Source: Bacteroidales bacterium (GTDB taxonomy: Bacteria > Bacteroidota > Bacteroidia > Bacteroidales > UBA7960). From it: a stretch of 26,829 nucleotides of DNA. Positions within the stretch are counted from its first letter, which is position 1; the number at the start of each line of letters is the position of its first letter. The notes under the pieces were generated by a model. That model saw only the letters and a list, made by a program, of their open reading frames with translations. It ran no database searches and was not told the origin of the DNA. Location: contig PWNY01000017.1 of assembly GCA_003557805.1 (NCBI GenBank), forward strand, positions 1 to 26,829, written 5' to 3'. Shown here piece after piece: positions 5,612 through 13,693 of this stretch. The position numbers and the translations under genes were made by a program.

Positions 5612-8362
5612 ATGAACTCTGTTGCCTGCCTTTATATAAGAACATTTACAATTTTTTTAATGATGTTGCCGGCTGCGCTTGTAAGCCAGGAAAGAAGGGC
5701 AATGACCCTGGAGGATGTAATGGGTTTCATTCATATTGACCAAAACAGTTCGCGGCTTAATCATGATGGCAGCTGGGCGGCATATTCAGCATCACCGGAC
5801 AGGGGTGATGGCTACGGTGTACTTGTCAGCAGGGATGGTGAAACATCCTACAGGATTGAGCGTGCCACAAACCCCAGGTTTTCCGGGTCCGGAAGATGGG
5901 CAGCATTTACGGTACTGCCTCCTGCCGGGGAACCTGAACGCAACGCAGGTGGAAAAGACAATAACAATGATCTGGTTCTGATTAACACCAGTGACGGTAC
6001 ACAGAGGGTTTTTAACGATGTAAAGCAGGCCTCTTTTGGGCGGGCAAGGGACATATTGTTCATACATCACGAATATGTTGAGGACACACTCCGGTCAGAA
6101 GAGGAGAACAAAAAGCTTGAGAAGGCCGGTACCACGCTCACCCTGGTAGATCTTGAGGAGCAGGCAGAAAGGGAGCTGGGCTTTGTTGGCAGTTGGACTT
6201 CGGACAGCCTTGCAACCACCCTTGTTTTTACACTTGCAGATACACTTGATGCTTTAAATGGTCTTTATTATCTTGACCTTGCAGAGTTTTACCAACAGCC
6301 AGCCCCCCTGGACACAGCCGGAGTTGGGGAGTTTGGAGGCTTTGCCTGGTTTGAGCAGGAGAGCGTACTTGCCTATATGCGCAGGCAAAAACTTGAGGAA
6401 GACACAATCGAAACGGCAGGGCTGTATCGCTGGGAGGCCGGAAGTGATGAACCAGGGCTTTTGGTGTCACAGGATTCAGTGAGCGGGCCCTATTTCCTGC
6501 CATTTGACAACAGCCTCAGTTGGAGGGGGGATGGACAGGGGCTCTTCTTTGGTATAAGGCCGGATCGTTTTGCGGCCAGGCCTGAAAAAGAGAAGACATT
6601 TGAGTCAGAAACAGACTCTCTGAGGCGGTCTGCAGCTGTGGATATATGGCATGGGGATGATCCACTTATTAAGACACATGAGAAGGAGATGTACAGCAGG
6701 CAAAGGAGGCAGAACCTTTTGTCGCTATATGATTTTGATACAGGGCGTATAGTTCCACTTGCATGCAAAGAGGTGGATCAGGTGCAGCCGGCCGCCAGGG
6801 GATCACATGTGCTCGCAAGTACCAATATACCTTACAGCAGGCGCATAACATGGGAGGGGTGGGTCAATGACGTATACGTAATTGACCTGAAAGATGGCAG
6901 CAGGACAAAGGTGCTGACGGAATACCAGGGCCCCGTATCTCTTTCCCCCTGCGGTACATATTTATTATACTTCAGTGACAGGGACTGGTATATCTACAAT
7001 ACATACTGGTCGGTTCATTATAACCTCACCGCTTCAGCAGAAAAGGCTTTCTACAATGAACTGCACGACACACCCTCCGAAGTCCCGCCATATGGGATGG
7101 CCGGCTGGACTGCTGATGGCCGGAAGGCCCTGGTTTATGACAGGTACGATATCTGGCTTGTCGATGCAGGGAGTTTGCAGTTGGTGAACCTTACGGATGG
7201 CTATGGCCGTAATACCGGCACCCGGCTTAGGGTCAGGCGCCTTGAGGACAAGGAGCACTTCGGCTCCATGGACAGGATCTTCATTGAAGGCTTCAATGAA
7301 AAGAGCAAGGAGAGGGCTCTCTATCTGAGCAACATTGACAGCCCCGGGGTTAAGACCCTGCATGATACCGGTATGAACACCAGGTTTAGGAGCCTGTCCG
7401 GGGACGGGGAGGTTGTTCTTTTTACGGTTGAGTCACAGGACATATACCCTGACCTGTGGGTTGCGCCAGCAGATTTCCGGATCACACGCCGCTTAAGTGA
7501 CCTTCAGCAGCAGCTGGAAGAGTTCCTGTGGGGAAGTGCGGAGCTTGTGGAATATACCTCAGCAGATGGTGTGCCACTGCAGGGTGTTTTGATAAGGCCG
7601 GGAGACTATGAAGAGGGGAAAAAATATCCTGTCTTTGTCTATTTCTATGAAAAATTCTCTCAGCGCCTGCATGATTTTAATCAGACTGTTATCAATCACC
7701 GTCCCGGTTTCGGGTATTATACCAGCAATGGGTATGCTGTGTTCCTGCCTGATGTTGACTTTATTGAGGGTCGTCCCGGCATGTCGGCTGTGAAGTCTCT
7801 TGTGCCTGCGGTGCAAAAGATCATAGACATGGGAGTTGCGGATCCTTTTGCCATAGGGTTGCACGGGCACTCATGGAGCGGTTACCAGGCAGCATATGTG
7901 GCCACCCAGACCGACCTTTTCGCCGCGGTTATCGCGGGAGCACCGGTCTCAAACATGACAAGTGCCTATGGCGGGATACGGTGGGGCAGTGGTCTTGCCC
8001 GCCAGTTTCAATACGAAACGGGGCAAAGCCGGATCGGGTCATCGATCTTTGACAGGCGATACCTGTACATAGAAAACTCACCACTTTTCTATGCCCACGA
8101 GATAAACACACCAATGCTCATAATGCACGGTGATGCTGATGAAGCAGTGCCCTGGGAGCAGTCAATAGAACTGTACCTTGCAATGCGCAGGGCAGGGAAG
8201 GATGTAATATTCCTGCAGTACCGGGATGAACCACACCATTTACAGAAATATGCCAACAAGATAGATTACACCATACGCATGAAAGAGTTTTTTGATCACC
8301 ATCTGCGTGGAAAGCAAGCCCCCGGGTGGTTAAAAGAGGGGATACCCTACTCCGGGGACTAA
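5612..8362 (+). CDS. S9 family (prolyl oligopeptidase-type) serine peptidase, secreted
   Basis: 916-residue exported peptidase. An N-terminal hydrophobic segment (about residues 8-25, FTIFLMMLPAALVS) looks like a signal peptide. Residues from about 30 to 630 form a region with recurring WD/propeller-like strands (WAAYSASPDRGDG, GSGRWAAFTVLPP, LSPCGTYLLYFSDRDWYIY, LSGDGEVVLFTVES). The C-terminal third is an alpha/beta hydrolase with the nucleophile in GHSWSG (Ser754), the Asp in HGDADEAVP (about Asp843) and a His in EPHHL (His875 or 876). The elbow has SG where most S9 members have GG. Probably cleaves peptides in the periplasm; substrate unknown. Monocistronic from its own promoter, ending 9 nt before the convergent asnA stop. 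The ATG at 5612 is chosen because it gives the full signal peptide and follows a good promoter. Confidence 0.88.
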   Translation: MNSVACLYIRTFTIFLMMLPAALVSQERRAMTLEDVMGFIHIDQNSSRLNHDGSWAAYSASPDRGDGYGVLVSRDGETSYRIERATNPRFSGSGRWAAFTVLPPAGEPERNAGGKDNNNDLVLINTSDGTQRVFNDVKQASFGRARDILFIHHEYVEDTLRSEEENKKLEKAGTTLTLVDLEEQAERELGFVGSWTSDSLATTLVFTLADTLDALNGLYYLDLAEFYQQPAPLDTAGVGEFGGFAWFEQESVLAYMRRQKLEEDTIETAGLYRWEAGSDEPGLLVSQDSVSGPYFLPFDNSLSWRGDGQGLFFGIRPDRFAARPEKEKTFESETDSLRRSAAVDIWHGDDPLIKTHEKEMYSRQRRQNLLSLYDFDTGRIVPLACKEVDQVQPAARGSHVLASTNIPYSRRITWEGWVNDVYVIDLKDGSRTKVLTEYQGPVSLSPCGTYLLYFSDRDWYIYNTYWSVHYNLTASAEKAFYNELHDTPSEVPPYGMAGWTADGRKALVYDRYDIWLVDAGSLQLVNLTDGYGRNTGTRLRVRRLEDKEHFGSMDRIFIEGFNEKSKERALYLSNIDSPGVKTLHDTGMNTRFRSLSGDGEVVLFTVESQDIYPDLWVAPADFRITRRLSDLQQQLEEFLWGSAELVEYTSADGVPLQGVLIRPGDYEEGKKYPVFVYFYEKFSQRLHDFNQTVINHRPGFGYYTSNGYAVFLPDVDFIEGRPGMSAVKSLVPAVQKIIDMGVADPFAIGLHGHSWSGYQAAYVATQTDLFAAVIAGAPVSNMTSAYGGIRWGSGLARQFQYETGQSRIGSSIFDRRYLYIENSPLFYAHEINTPMLIMHGDADEAVPWEQSIELYLAMRRAGKDVIFLQYRDEPHHLQKYANKIDYTIRMKEFFDHHLRGKQAPGWLKEGIPYSGD

Positions 8363-8371
8363 CAGGTGATC

Positions 8372-9382
8372 TTACAGCAGGCTTATGCCCCTGGCGCTTA
8401 GCCTCTCTTTTTCTCCGTCGGGCCAGATGCCTACCTGCACCTCCCCGATATGCCTTTTTCTTAGCATGAACATGCATACCCTTGACTGGCCTATACCCCC
8501 GCCGATGCTTTGTGGCAGGCCCCCTTCCATAAGCATTTTGTGAAAGGGATACGCGGCCTTTTGCGGGCATCCCCTTATTTCAAGCTGCCTGACCAGTGAT
8601 TCAGGGCTTACCCTGATCCCCATTGAGGAGATCTCAAATGCATCTTCAAGTACAGGGTTCCAAACAATTATGTCACCATTCAGCCCCAGGCTTCCCTCTT
8701 CGTTTATAGAGGACCAGTCATCATAATCGGGTGCCCGGCCGTCATGGTATTTGCCATCAGAGAGCTGACCTCCAATACCTGTTATGAATACTGCCCCGTG
8801 CTCCCTGGCTATTTCTGCCTCTCTCTGTTTTGGACTCATGCCGGGATAGCGCTGCAGCAATTCTTCGGCATGTATAAAATGTATTTCTTCCGGCAGCACA
8901 GGTTTTATCTCGGGAAACTCAAGACATACGGACTTTTCGGTTTCCCTGAGTGCAGAATATATCTTCTTTACTGTCTCCCTGAGGCAGGAGAGCTTCCTGT
9001 CTCTGACGCTGATATGTCTTTCCCAGTCCCACTGGTCAACATAGATTGAGTGCAGAGGGGTATAATCCTCTTCCGGGCGCAGGGCCCTCATATCCGTGAT
9101 TATCCCTTCTCCCTCTGGTATCTCCAGCTCCTTCAGCCTAAGCCTTTTCCATTTTGCCAGCGAATGCACGATAACGGCAGGACTGCCATTGGTATGATTG
9201 ACCCTGAAATTTACCGGTCTTTCTGTACCGTTTAATTCATCATTAAGTCCGGTTTTCTCCATTACTGCTATTGGCGCTGAAACCTTCAAAAGATTCAGCC
9301 GGCCAGACAGTTCCTTTTCAAATTTTTCCTTTACCAGGGCTATTGCCCTTTCGGTTCTCAGGATCTGTGTTGTTGCTGACAT
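8372..9382 (-). CDS. asnA: Aspartate-ammonia ligase (ammonia-dependent asparagine synthetase A)
   Basis: ATP-dependent amidation of aspartate to asparagine using ammonia, structurally related to class II aminoacyl-tRNA synthetases. 336 residues, close to the 330 of the E. coli enzyme. Recognisable blocks include VSAPIAVMEKTGLNDELNGTERPV near the N-terminus, VHSLAKWKRLRL, GIITDMRALRPEED, SIYVDQWDWE, GAVFITGIGGQLSDGKYHDGRAPDYDDW, GLNGDIIVWNPVLEDAFEISSMGIRV, and the C-terminal GGGIGQSRVCMFMLRKRHIGEVQ. It stands alone, convergent with the S9 peptidase, and is preceded by an Asn-codon attenuator, so it is probably controlled by asparaginyl-tRNA supply. Confidence 0.96.
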   Translation of the reverse strand: MSATTQILRTERAIALVKEKFEKELSGRLNLLKVSAPIAVMEKTGLNDELNGTERPVNFRVNHTNGSPAVIVHSLAKWKRLRLKELEIPEGEGIITDMRALRPEEDYTPLHSIYVDQWDWERHISVRDRKLSCLRETVKKIYSALRETEKSVCLEFPEIKPVLPEEIHFIHAEELLQRYPGMSPKQREAEIAREHGAVFITGIGGQLSDGKYHDGRAPDYDDWSSINEEGSLGLNGDIIVWNPVLEDAFEISSMGIRVSPESLVRQLEIRGCPQKAAYPFHKMLMEGGLPQSIGGGIGQSRVCMFMLRKRHIGEVQVGIWPDGEKERLSARGISLL

Positions 9383-9415
9383 GATAATTGATAGTTTTAA
9401 GTTAAATTAATTGGT

Positions 9416-9445
9416 AAAAAAAAAGCCCGCCAATTGGCGGGCTTT
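9416..9445 (-). terminator. Intrinsic terminator of the asnA attenuator
   Basis: On the minus strand AAAGCCCGCC (9445-9436) pairs perfectly over 10 bp with GGCGGGCTTT (9431-9422) around an AATT loop, then a T run to 9416. It lies 33 nt before the asnA ATG, and the only thing upstream on this strand is the Asn leader ORF. Confidence 0.92.
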
Positions 9446-9480
9446 ATGGGTTTTAGGCATAACAAAAGCAACCGCCTTGT

Positions 9481-9528
9481 TTAAGGTGGGCAGTTATTGT
9501 TATTATTGTTAAAGAAAAAAGCCATCAT
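9481..9528 (-). CDS. asnA leader peptide with six consecutive Asn
   Basis: A 15-codon ORF read from the first of two adjacent ATGs (9528-9526 or 9525-9523) to TAA (9483-9481): MMAFFFNNNNNNCPP. The six Asn codons (9510-9493) mix AAC and AAT, so this is not a simple trinucleotide repeat. The following TGC CCA CCT TAA codons form region 1 of the attenuator. The gene downstream makes asparagine, which matches the control codon exactly. The peptide is a translation sensor rather than a functional protein. The FFF before the Asn run has no obvious role. Confidence 0.92.
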   Translation of the reverse strand: MMAFFFNNNNNNCPP

Positions 9529-9590
9529 ATTTGCTTTTTAAAACATTCCGGTACCTGGGTTTGTTGGTTCGGATAACCGGTAGACAACTG

Positions 9591-9619
9591 CAAAATTAAA
9601 AGGTTTTAATCAAAAACAA
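9591..9619 (-). promoter_or_regulatory. Promoter of the asnA leader
   Basis: On the minus strand TTG (9619-9617), 18-nt spacer, and a perfect TAATTTTG (9598-9591). Transcription would begin near 9584 and run about 55 nt before the Asn leader ORF. That 5' segment contains a CCGGT / ACCGG inverted repeat of unknown role. Confidence 0.65.
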
Positions 9620-9658
9620 AAAAAATATTGAACTTTTTTGAAATTTTATACAAGAAAC

Positions 9659-10750
9659 ATGCATAAATTATTATCTCCCTACAAATTAGGCCCGCTGACA
9701 ATCTCAAACAGGGTCGTGATGGCACCACTTACACGAAGGCGTGCTACTCAGCCCGGGCTGACAGCCAACGGGCTTATCGCTGAATATTATGTACAGCGGT
9801 CGGGAGCAGGCCTGATAGTTGCCGAAGGCAGCCAGATATCTCCCGAAGGATACGGCTTTACCGGTTCCCCTGGTTGTTACTCACCCCAGCAGGTCTCTGC
9901 ATGGAGGCAGGTGACCTCTGCCGTGCACAGGGCCGGGGGCAGGATATTCCTACAGCTGTGGCATGTGGGGCCATGGTCGCATCCCCTTTTGCAACCGGGA
10001 GGGAGGGCCCCGCTTTCAGCCTCACCGGTTAAACCGGAGGGTGAAGTTCTTACCCCCGGGGGAAGGCTTCCGTATGAATATTCAAGATCTATGACAGTGG
10101 AGGATATACACCGGACCGTAAAAGACTTCGGCCGCGCAGCAGGTAATGCTATAGCAGCCGGTTTTGATGGGGTGGAGGTACATGGTGCACACTCTTACCT
10201 GATAGACCAGTTCCTTATGGACGGGACAAACAAAAGGGATGATGAATTTGGCGGGAGTATTGAGAACAGACTGCGCTTTTTATTTATGGTCCTGGATGAG
10301 GTTATCTTAAATGCTCCAGTGGAAAGGGTGGGCCTGAGGCTTTCGCCAAGGCAGGTAAAGCCCGGCATGGCAGATTCAATGCCTGAAAAGACATATGGAA
10401 GGGTTTTCGAAAGACTGAACGATTACTCCCTGGCCTATGTGCATATCAGTGAGATGATGAGTCAGGAAGAGCGGTTGCAGAATCCCGGCCGGAGTATTGT
10501 ACCCTATTACCGGGAAATATATAATGGCAGGATCATTTCCTGTGGCGGTCACAGCCTTGAAAGTGCAAAAACTGTAATTGACAGTGGTGTTGCCGATATG
10601 GTAGCCTTCGGCAAACCATTTATTTCAAACCCCGACCTGGTTGAGAGGCTGAACAATGAGCTGCCTTTTGCAGAGCCAGACAAGGAAACATTCTACCATG
10701 GAGGGGCCAGGGGTTATACAGATTATCCGGTATATAGTGACCACTTATGA
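9659..10750 (+). CDS. Old Yellow Enzyme family NADH:flavin oxidoreductase
   Basis: FMN-dependent alkene reductase type, about 363 residues. The start at 9659 (MHKLLSPYKLGPLTISNRVVMAPLTR) is chosen over an upstream in-frame ATG (9638) because the family begins with this segment. Visible are the FMN-binding first strand NRVVMAPLTRRRA, AEYYVQRSGAGLIVAEGSQISPEGYG, the LQLWHVGPWSHP strand, the FDGVEVHGAHSYLIDQFL block with the substrate-binding His, and the phosphate-binding end SGVADMVAFGKPFISNPDL. The H-G-A-H spacing follows the usual H-x-x-H/N of the family. Physiological substrate is not evident. No consensus -7 element was found directly upstream. Confidence 0.9.
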   Translation: MHKLLSPYKLGPLTISNRVVMAPLTRRRATQPGLTANGLIAEYYVQRSGAGLIVAEGSQISPEGYGFTGSPGCYSPQQVSAWRQVTSAVHRAGGRIFLQLWHVGPWSHPLLQPGGRAPLSASPVKPEGEVLTPGGRLPYEYSRSMTVEDIHRTVKDFGRAAGNAIAAGFDGVEVHGAHSYLIDQFLMDGTNKRDDEFGGSIENRLRFLFMVLDEVILNAPVERVGLRLSPRQVKPGMADSMPEKTYGRVFERLNDYSLAYVHISEMMSQEERLQNPGRSIVPYYREIYNGRIISCGGHSLESAKTVIDSGVADMVAFGKPFISNPDLVERLNNELPFAEPDKETFYHGGARGYTDYPVYSDHL

Positions 10751-10773
10751 TAACAATTAACCGGGCTTTCTTT

Positions 10774-10781
10774 TATCTTTG
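10774..10781 (+). promoter_or_regulatory. Probable -7 element for the HD-domain gene
   Basis: TATCTTTG matches TAnnTTTG exactly and lies 46 nt before the ATG at 10828. A clear TTG at -33 is missing, so the promoter is tentative. Confidence 0.4.
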
Positions 10782-10827
10782 CACAGTTCTACAACTCCCT
10801 TTTACAAACTGATATTACTTTTTTACC

Positions 10828-11385
10828 ATGAAAAGAGAAGAGGCACTTGACTTGCTAAAATCGTATGTAAAGAATGAAAAGATGATTGCCCACTGCCTGG
10901 CATCGGAAGCCGTGTTGAAGGAGCTGGCCTTACACCTTGGGGAGGACCCCGAAAAGTGGGGTCTGGCAGGATTGCTGCATGACCTGGATGTGGAGATCAC
11001 CAATGCAGATCCCAGAACTCATGCGTTAAAGGCTGCTGAGATACTGGAAGAAAAGGGAATAGATCCTGAAATTGTTGAGGCTGTCAGGCTGCATAACGAA
11101 GAAGCTGACTATGACGGGTACCGGCACAAACCTCTCCATCATGCCCTTGCTGCCGGTGAAACAATAACCGGGCTTATTACTGCAACCGCCCTTGTGTACC
11201 CGGACAGAAAAGTCGGCAGTGTAAAACCAAAATCGATAACCAAAAGGATGAAGGAAAAGGCTTTTGCGGCATCTGTAAACCGGGATACCATCAGAGAGTG
11301 CGAAAAACTCGGGATCGAGCTGAACGACTTTGTTGTTATTTCGCTTAATGCAATGAAGAAGATTGCTCCCGGGATAGGCCTATAA
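10828..11385 (+). CDS. HD-domain (HDIG-type) protein, putative phosphohydrolase
   Basis: 185 residues. A metal-binding HD signature is visible: His in MIAHCLASEAVL, the HD pair in AGLLHDLDVE, and later AVRLHNEE and KPLHHALAAGETITGLI, spaced as in HDIG proteins. The C-terminal part (KSITKRMKEKAFAASVNRDTIRECEKLGIELNDFVVISLNAMK) is helical. Proteins like this are annotated as HDIG-domain hydrolases; nucleotide or other phosphoester hydrolysis is plausible but the substrate is unknown. Its last 6 nt overlap the end of the convergent S41 protease gene. Confidence 0.8.
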   Translation: MKREEALDLLKSYVKNEKMIAHCLASEAVLKELALHLGEDPEKWGLAGLLHDLDVEITNADPRTHALKAAEILEEKGIDPEIVEAVRLHNEEADYDGYRHKPLHHALAAGETITGLITATALVYPDRKVGSVKPKSITKRMKEKAFAASVNRDTIRECEKLGIELNDFVVISLNAMKKIAPGIGL

Positions 11386-13044
11386 TACAGGATCATGAAC
11401 TGAAAGAAGGGACATGACCTCATCGTCATTAAATGCTTCAAGCGCCTTGTTAACGGTGTTGTCTATTGTGTTTAACACCGGGTAAAACGCTTCTGCCCCG
11501 AATATATTCCGGCCAATATATGCCTTGAGGTTTGTTTTGATATGAAGCTGTGTCCTGTTGTTGATCCTTTCCGGAATGTTCATTCCCCTCTCACTGACAT
11601 ATTCAAGGAAGCGCTCATACATGGAGCGGTCAATTTCAAAGTCTTTGACAAATAAGGCTGCACTGTCAAAGCTTTCCAGCATTGTACGGTTATTATCGGC
11701 ATAGCTGAAGGCAAAGGTGTATATATGGCCCCTGTTGAACACCTGGTTGAAAAACCCCAGGTCACTCTCGAGCGGCACAAAGATATCGGGCATTATGCCT
11801 CCCCCACCGTAAACAGTACGTCCGGCAGGTGTTTCAAAGCGCAGGCTGTCGTCGAAACGGATACTGTCAGGACTTATCATCTCCCCGTTGTAATACCTTT
11901 GTATGAAATCATTGATATATGCCTCCTCACCTTCATCATAGGGTTTTTGTATGCTGCGGCCGGTTGGTGTGTAGTACCTGGCAACAGTAAGACGCAGCGC
12001 GGATCCGTCAACAAGCTGAACCTGTTCCTGAACAAGGCCTTTGCCAAAGGAGCGCCTGCCTATCACCAGCCCCCTGTCATTATCCTGCACAGCCCCGGCA
12101 ATTATCTCACTTGCTGATGCTGACCACTCATCGATCAGTACAACCAGGGGCCCGGACTCGAACTGACCCTGCCTCCTTGCCCTGGCATATGTCCTGGGCC
12201 TGTTTAGACCATCTGTATAAACGATCAGCTTCCCTGCCTCCAGAAGTTCATCCGCAATCTGTATCGAAGCATCCAGGAAACCGCCCCCGTTACCCCGCAG
12301 GTCAAGTATTAGGCTTTCCAGGCCATTATTGTGGAGTTTTTCAAGCCCTTCTTTAAATTCCTGATGTGTTGTAGCAGAAAATTTATTTAGCCTTATATAG
12401 CCTGTCCCCTCTGTGATCATATATGCAATATCCAAACTGTAAGAGGGGATCTTGTCCCTTACGAGCCTGAATGACAGATCGCCGGGAACACCTGTACGTA
12501 CCACGGAAACATTTACCACGGTGCCCTTTTCGCCCATCAGCATATCCACTACATCTGCGGTCGACTTGTTAACGCCGGCAATCAATGTGTCTTCCACCTT
12601 TATTATACGGTCGCCAGGCATTATCCCGGCCTTTTCACTAGGGCCGCCCGGTATCGGGTGTATCACCACTACCGTGTCCTGTATCATGTTGAACTCAATG
12701 CCGATCCCTTCAAAGCTACCCATCAACGGATCATTCAGGCGCCTGAACTCGGATGCAGGTATATAGGATGAGTGCGGGTCAAGGCTTTTGAGCAGGTTCC
12801 TTATGCTCTCTTCGGTAAGGTACTCACGTGAAACACTGTCGACATATGAGCTGTGTATATAGTTGAGCACATCATTGATCTTATTGGACCTGTCAAGCCC
12901 GACAGAGAAAAAACTGCTTTCCCTTCCCGGGTCACCTGGTGTCCTGAGATGCAGCCCCAGGTAGAAACCCAGTGTCAGTACAAGTGCGAAAACAAAAGGC
13001 AGATATACCTTCGGGGGAATATGTCTTTTAGCTTCTTTACCCAT
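11380..13044 (-). CDS. S41 family C-terminal processing peptidase
   Basis: Membrane-anchored periplasmic protease of about 554 residues. It has an N-terminal membrane segment (VYLPFVFALVLTLGFYLGLHL), then a PDZ domain with GIGIEFNMIQDTVVVIHPIPGGPSEKAGIMPGDRI split here only by normal loops, and the S41 core. The catalytic Ser is in SASASE and the Lys in RRSFGKGLVQEQ, with GYIRLNKFS and LILDLRGNGGGFLDASIQIAD also typical. The C-terminal 130 residues are helical and less conserved. I start at the ATG at 13044, because the longer frame (from 13098) begins inside the predicted promoter. Likely trims or degrades envelope proteins. Confidence 0.92.
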   Translation of the reverse strand: MGKEAKRHIPPKVYLPFVFALVLTLGFYLGLHLRTPGDPGRESSFFSVGLDRSNKINDVLNYIHSSYVDSVSREYLTEESIRNLLKSLDPHSSYIPASEFRRLNDPLMGSFEGIGIEFNMIQDTVVVIHPIPGGPSEKAGIMPGDRIIKVEDTLIAGVNKSTADVVDMLMGEKGTVVNVSVVRTGVPGDLSFRLVRDKIPSYSLDIAYMITEGTGYIRLNKFSATTHQEFKEGLEKLHNNGLESLILDLRGNGGGFLDASIQIADELLEAGKLIVYTDGLNRPRTYARARRQGQFESGPLVVLIDEWSASASEIIAGAVQDNDRGLVIGRRSFGKGLVQEQVQLVDGSALRLTVARYYTPTGRSIQKPYDEGEEAYINDFIQRYYNGEMISPDSIRFDDSLRFETPAGRTVYGGGGIMPDIFVPLESDLGFFNQVFNRGHIYTFAFSYADNNRTMLESFDSAALFVKDFEIDRSMYERFLEYVSERGMNIPERINNRTQLHIKTNLKAYIGRNIFGAEAFYPVLNTIDNTVNKALEAFNDDEVMSLLSVHDPVL

Positions 13045-13095
13045 AAAATTCAGAAAGTTCTGTAAGGCTGGCGCAATAATCAGACCACCGGACTG

Positions 13096-13123
13096 CAAAA
13101 TTAGTGATAATTGGGCGTATCAA
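13096..13123 (-). promoter_or_regulatory. Promoter of the S41 protease gene
   Basis: Perfect TAATTTTG on the minus strand (13103-13096) with TTG at 13123-13121, a spacer of 17 nt that is a little short. Predicted start near 13089, 45 nt before the ATG at 13044. Confidence 0.5.
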
Positions 13124-13180
13124 TGTTATTTTTTCTTAAATCTTACGGCCTGGCATGAGAAAAAGGAGGGATGCTGATAC

Positions 13181-13693
13181 TTAAGTTTTTCCCGACAGTA
13201 TTTTTTCAATGATACCCGAGGTTGAATAGCCCTTAAGCAGGGGAATGCTAACCACACTGCCTCCGTTTGCCCTGACCTGGTCAGCACCTGCGATCTCGTC
13301 AGTGCCATAGTCCCCGCCTTTTACAAGTACGTCTGGCATCACCTTCCCAATAAGGCTTGCCGGGGTGTCTTCCTCGAACAGGATAACTGAATCAACCAGT
13401 GACAGGGAGGCAAGCACCATTGCCCTTGCATCCTGGTCGTTAACCGGGCGGGAGCTGCCTTTCAGCATCTTTACTGAACTATCTGTGTTCAGTCCTACAA
13501 TGAGCTTATCCCCAAGATCTGCGGCCCTGGCAAGATAATCCGTATGCCCGGCATGCAGCAGGTCAAAACAGCCATTTGTAAAGACAATGCGTTTGCCCAG
13601 GAATCTGAGGTGGTTTAGGTACCTGACCATACTGTCATACTGGTCGGGCCGGAATATTTTCTTCTCGATATGCTGCCGTTTACTGAAAGTCAT
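13181..13693 (-). CDS. rfaE2: D-glycero-beta-D-manno-heptose 1-phosphate adenylyltransferase
   Basis: Nucleotidyltransferase activating heptose-1-phosphate for lipopolysaccharide core. 170 residues, the size of the stand-alone second domain of HldE. The cytidylyltransferase signature FTNGCFDLLHAGHTDYL carries the HxGH motif, followed by GLNTDSSVKMLKG, RPVNDQDARAMVLASL, VDSVILFEEDTP, DVLVKGGDY and the C-terminal GYSTSGIIEKI. The start overlaps the preceding membrane-protein gene by 4 nt, so translational coupling is likely. No kinase domain (HldE part 1) is nearby in the window. No clear terminator follows (13104-13180). Confidence 0.92.
   Translation of the reverse strand: MTFSKRQHIEKKIFRPDQYDSMVRYLNHLRFLGKRIVFTNGCFDLLHAGHTDYLARAADLGDKLIVGLNTDSSVKMLKGSSRPVNDQDARAMVLASLSLVDSVILFEEDTPASLIGKVMPDVLVKGGDYGTDEIAGADQVRANGGSVVSIPLLKGYSTSGIIEKILSGKT

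Larger units (their letters stand above)
9416..9528 (-). promoter_or_regulatory. asnA attenuator with Asn-codon leader
   Basis: Classical four-region layout. Region 1, CCACCTT (9489-9483, directly after the Asn codons), pairs with AAGGCGG (9478-9472) with one mismatch. Region 2, GGCGG-TT-GCTTT (from 9476), pairs with region 3, AAAGCCCGCC (9445-9436), over 10 bp with a 2-nt bulge. Region 3 is also the 5' arm of the terminator. Inference: shortage of charged tRNA-Asn stalls the ribosome in the Asn run, covers region 1, frees region 2 to capture region 3, and transcription continues into asnA. Confidence 0.9.

Noticed and set aside
5848..6070. Antisense open frames within the S9 peptidase and other long genes
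   Set aside because: They mirror the coding strand of well-supported genes, have no recognisable domains and no promoters of their own.
9541..9590. CCGGT/ACCGG repeat in the asnA 5' region as a riboswitch
   Set aside because: Only a 5-bp outer stem is visible with no known aptamer pattern; the Asn attenuator downstream already explains control.
13104..13180. Long-range GTATCA/TGATAC pairing after rfaE2 as a terminator
   Set aside because: A 6-bp stem with a large loop and no U tract is not a convincing terminator.
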